Shown here: positions 6,248 through 7,368 of the stretch, in pieces
How positions within the stretch are numbered: position 1 is the first letter of the stretch
How the letters are laid out: each line of letters opens with the position of its first letter
From: Nitrososphaeraceae archaeon
Lineage (GTDB): Archaea > Thermoproteota > Nitrososphaeria > Nitrososphaerales > Nitrososphaeraceae
Direction of reading: 5' to 3'
Length of the DNA: 7,368 nucleotides
Assembly (NCBI GenBank): GCA_021155845.1
Contig: JAJNBK010000194.1
Location: forward strand, 1-7,368
Translations under genes and position numbers: made by a program
The notes under the pieces: generated by a model
Seen by the model: the letters and a program-made list of their open reading frames with translations, nothing else
Told to the model about the DNA's origin: nothing
Databases searched by the model: none

Positions 6248-6565
6248 ATTATTAACCCCATCAAATAGTATAGGGCATTGTCATGGTCTTATTTTTGCTT
6301 TAATAAACTCTTCGAGGCACTTATCATATGGTTAATGAAAGTGGTGAATCAGAACAACTGTTCACAATCACGCGTAAAACAATTAAATTGCGCCATGCCA
6401 TTGGCATACTTATATAATATATAAAAAGCTCTTATTATTTGCAGATGCCGTACACATAATGAAAATATTTAACAGTCATTTCTATTATAGATGTCTTACT
6501 TAAATCCTATGAATGTCTCCAAAAAATAACAATAATATTTTGGCATAGAAAAATAGGTATATTAT
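6248..6565. other. 318-base intergenic region between tRNA-Gly and the RNA methyltransferase
   Basis: No protein gene longer than about 14 codons was found on the plus strand. It contains the palindrome ATGCCA-T-TGGCAT at 6395-6407, directly followed by a strong TATA-like tract (6409-6426) with no matching gene start. A second AT element, AATAATATTTT at 6531-6541, is well placed (about 29 bases) for the methyltransferase start at 6566. Confidence 0.65.
6395..6426 (+). promoter_or_regulatory. Operator-like palindrome plus TATA-like tract
   Basis: ATGCCA (6395-6400) and TGGCAT (6402-6407) form a perfect inverted repeat around one base. Two bases later comes TTATATAATATATAAAA, a close fit to an archaeal TATA box. 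Transcription would start near 6440-6450, but the first convincing gene starts at 6566. Binding by a dimeric repressor or activator is an inference from the symmetry. Confidence 0.4.
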
Positions 6566-7368
6566 TTGAAAACATTTGTATTTCCAAATTCGTCAATATC
6601 GTCTAGCTTTGCCAGCCAGTACGGTTATCATGAATGGTTAATAAGCAGATTTCTTCAATTCGTGCCTGATGTGAAGAGTCTTATAGAGAAGATGGAGATG
6701 AAGCCCACGTTGTATATTAGGGCTAATACGCTGAAGATTAAAACTAAGGATCTAAAGGAAAGACTTGTCTCTAAAGGCTTTGAATTAGAAGATACAATAC
6801 TAGATGATGTTTTAGCTGTCAAAAAAGAAACTTTTAGAACAGGGGCAACCACAGAATATTTACTTGGTTATTATTATATACAGGATCTCAGCTCCTGTCT
6901 AGCAGTAGATGCCTTGGATGTAAGAGAAAACCAAACTGTTTTAGATATGGCTTCTGCTCCAGGTGGAAAGACAACTTACATATCGCAGAAAATGAAAAAT
7001 ACAGGCATTATTGTTGCATTGGAAACCAATGCTAGGAGAATAAGAGCCTTACTATTTAATCTCAGACGTTGTGGTGTAATGAATACTTGCATCTTTAAGA
7101 TGGACGGTAACAAAGCAATGGATCTAAACATGCGGTTTGACCGTGTGATACTGGATGCGCCATGCAGTTGCGAAGGTATTATTGCAAAGGATAAAGCGCG
7201 AAAAACAAACCATAAACCAGAAGATATAGAATTTTGTGCAGCTCGTCAGTCATCGTTGATAGAAACGGCTATTAGAGTAGTCAAACCAGGTGGATTACTA
7301 GTATATTCAACTTGTTCTTTTGCTCCAGAAGAAAATGAAATTATTGTAAATCTTATTTTAGAGAAGCT
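6566..7368 (+). CDS. NOP2/Sun (NSUN)-family RNA cytosine-C5 methyltransferase, partial (runs off right edge)
   Basis: Transfers a methyl group from S-adenosylmethionine to C5 of cytosine in tRNA or rRNA. 267 codons are present and the frame is open at the window end. An N-terminal RNA-binding-like segment with PTLYIRANTLK is followed by YYIQDLSS. The SAM-binding motif LDMASAPGGKT is at 126-136, LDAPCSCEG at 196-204 supplies the motif IV Cys (C200), and YSTCSFAPEENE supplies the motif VI Cys (C250), the nucleophile in this family. All key residues are present. The last in-frame stop upstream is at 6554; possible starts are TTG 6566, GTG 6662 and ATG 6692. TTG is preferred because the N-terminal region (FASQYGYHEWLISRFLQFVPD) looks like family sequence and AGGT lies seven bases upstream. 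Whether the substrate is tRNA (Trm4/NSUN6-like) or rRNA cannot be decided, particularly with the C-terminus missing. Confidence 0.93.
   Translation, partial: MKTFVFPNSSISSSFASQYGYHEWLISRFLQFVPDVKSLIEKMEMKPTLYIRANTLKIKTKDLKERLVSKGFELEDTILDDVLAVKKETFRTGATTEYLLGYYYIQDLSSCLAVDALDVRENQTVLDMASAPGGKTTYISQKMKNTGIIVALETNARRIRALLFNLRRCGVMNTCIFKMDGNKAMDLNMRFDRVILDAPCSCEGIIAKDKARKTNHKPEDIEFCAARQSSLIETAIRVVKPGGLLVYSTCSFAPEENEIIVNLILEK

Overview
The window is AT-rich archaeal DNA, most likely from an ammonia-oxidising Nitrososphaerota (Thaumarchaeota), and a Nitrosocosmicus-like member of the Nitrososphaerales would fit. The evidence is archaeal TATA boxes about 25-27 bases before several start codons (leaderless genes), a tRNA-Gly gene without an encoded CCA end, very low GC between genes, and the style of the small zinc-finger proteins. 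The species was not verified.

Layout: 1-245 is low-complexity DNA with a TATA box. 246-2408 encodes a large membrane glycosyltransferase of the GT2 / cellulose- and mannan-synthase-like type, with an extra C-terminal domain held between two membrane helices. It is followed by a stem-loop plus T-tract terminator. 2641-2720 is a perfect 40-bp tandem duplication that doubles the promoter of the next gene and runs through its longest possible start. 2723-3364 (a DNA-binding protein with two probable winged-helix domains) and 3364-4998 (a P-loop AAA+-like ATPase with a C-terminal domain of uncertain, nuclease-like fold) overlap by one base and form a translationally coupled pair. Three small genes follow on the same strand: a C2-CH zinc-finger protein (5071-5337), an unrecognised 133-residue protein (5384-5785) and a C-terminal zinc-ribbon protein (5796-6095). 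A tRNA-Gly(GCC) gene lies on the minus strand at 6173-6247. A 318-base intergenic stretch with an orphan palindrome and TATA box separates it from a NOP2/Sun (NSUN)-family RNA cytosine-5 methyltransferase, which runs off the right edge.

How the genes work together: the glycosyltransferase stands alone as a surface-polysaccharide gene. The winged-helix/ATPase pair is the most interesting part. It looks like a DNA-binding ATPase module, and the ATPase distantly resembles Orc1/Cdc6-, ExeA- and BREX-BrxC/D-type P-loop proteins. Its role (defence, chromosome maintenance or mobile-element function) cannot be decided from sequence alone. The three small genes have the same orientation but at least two have their own promoter-like elements, so joint function with the ATPase is only a hypothesis. 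The tRNA and the RNA methyltransferase are ordinary translation-related genes.
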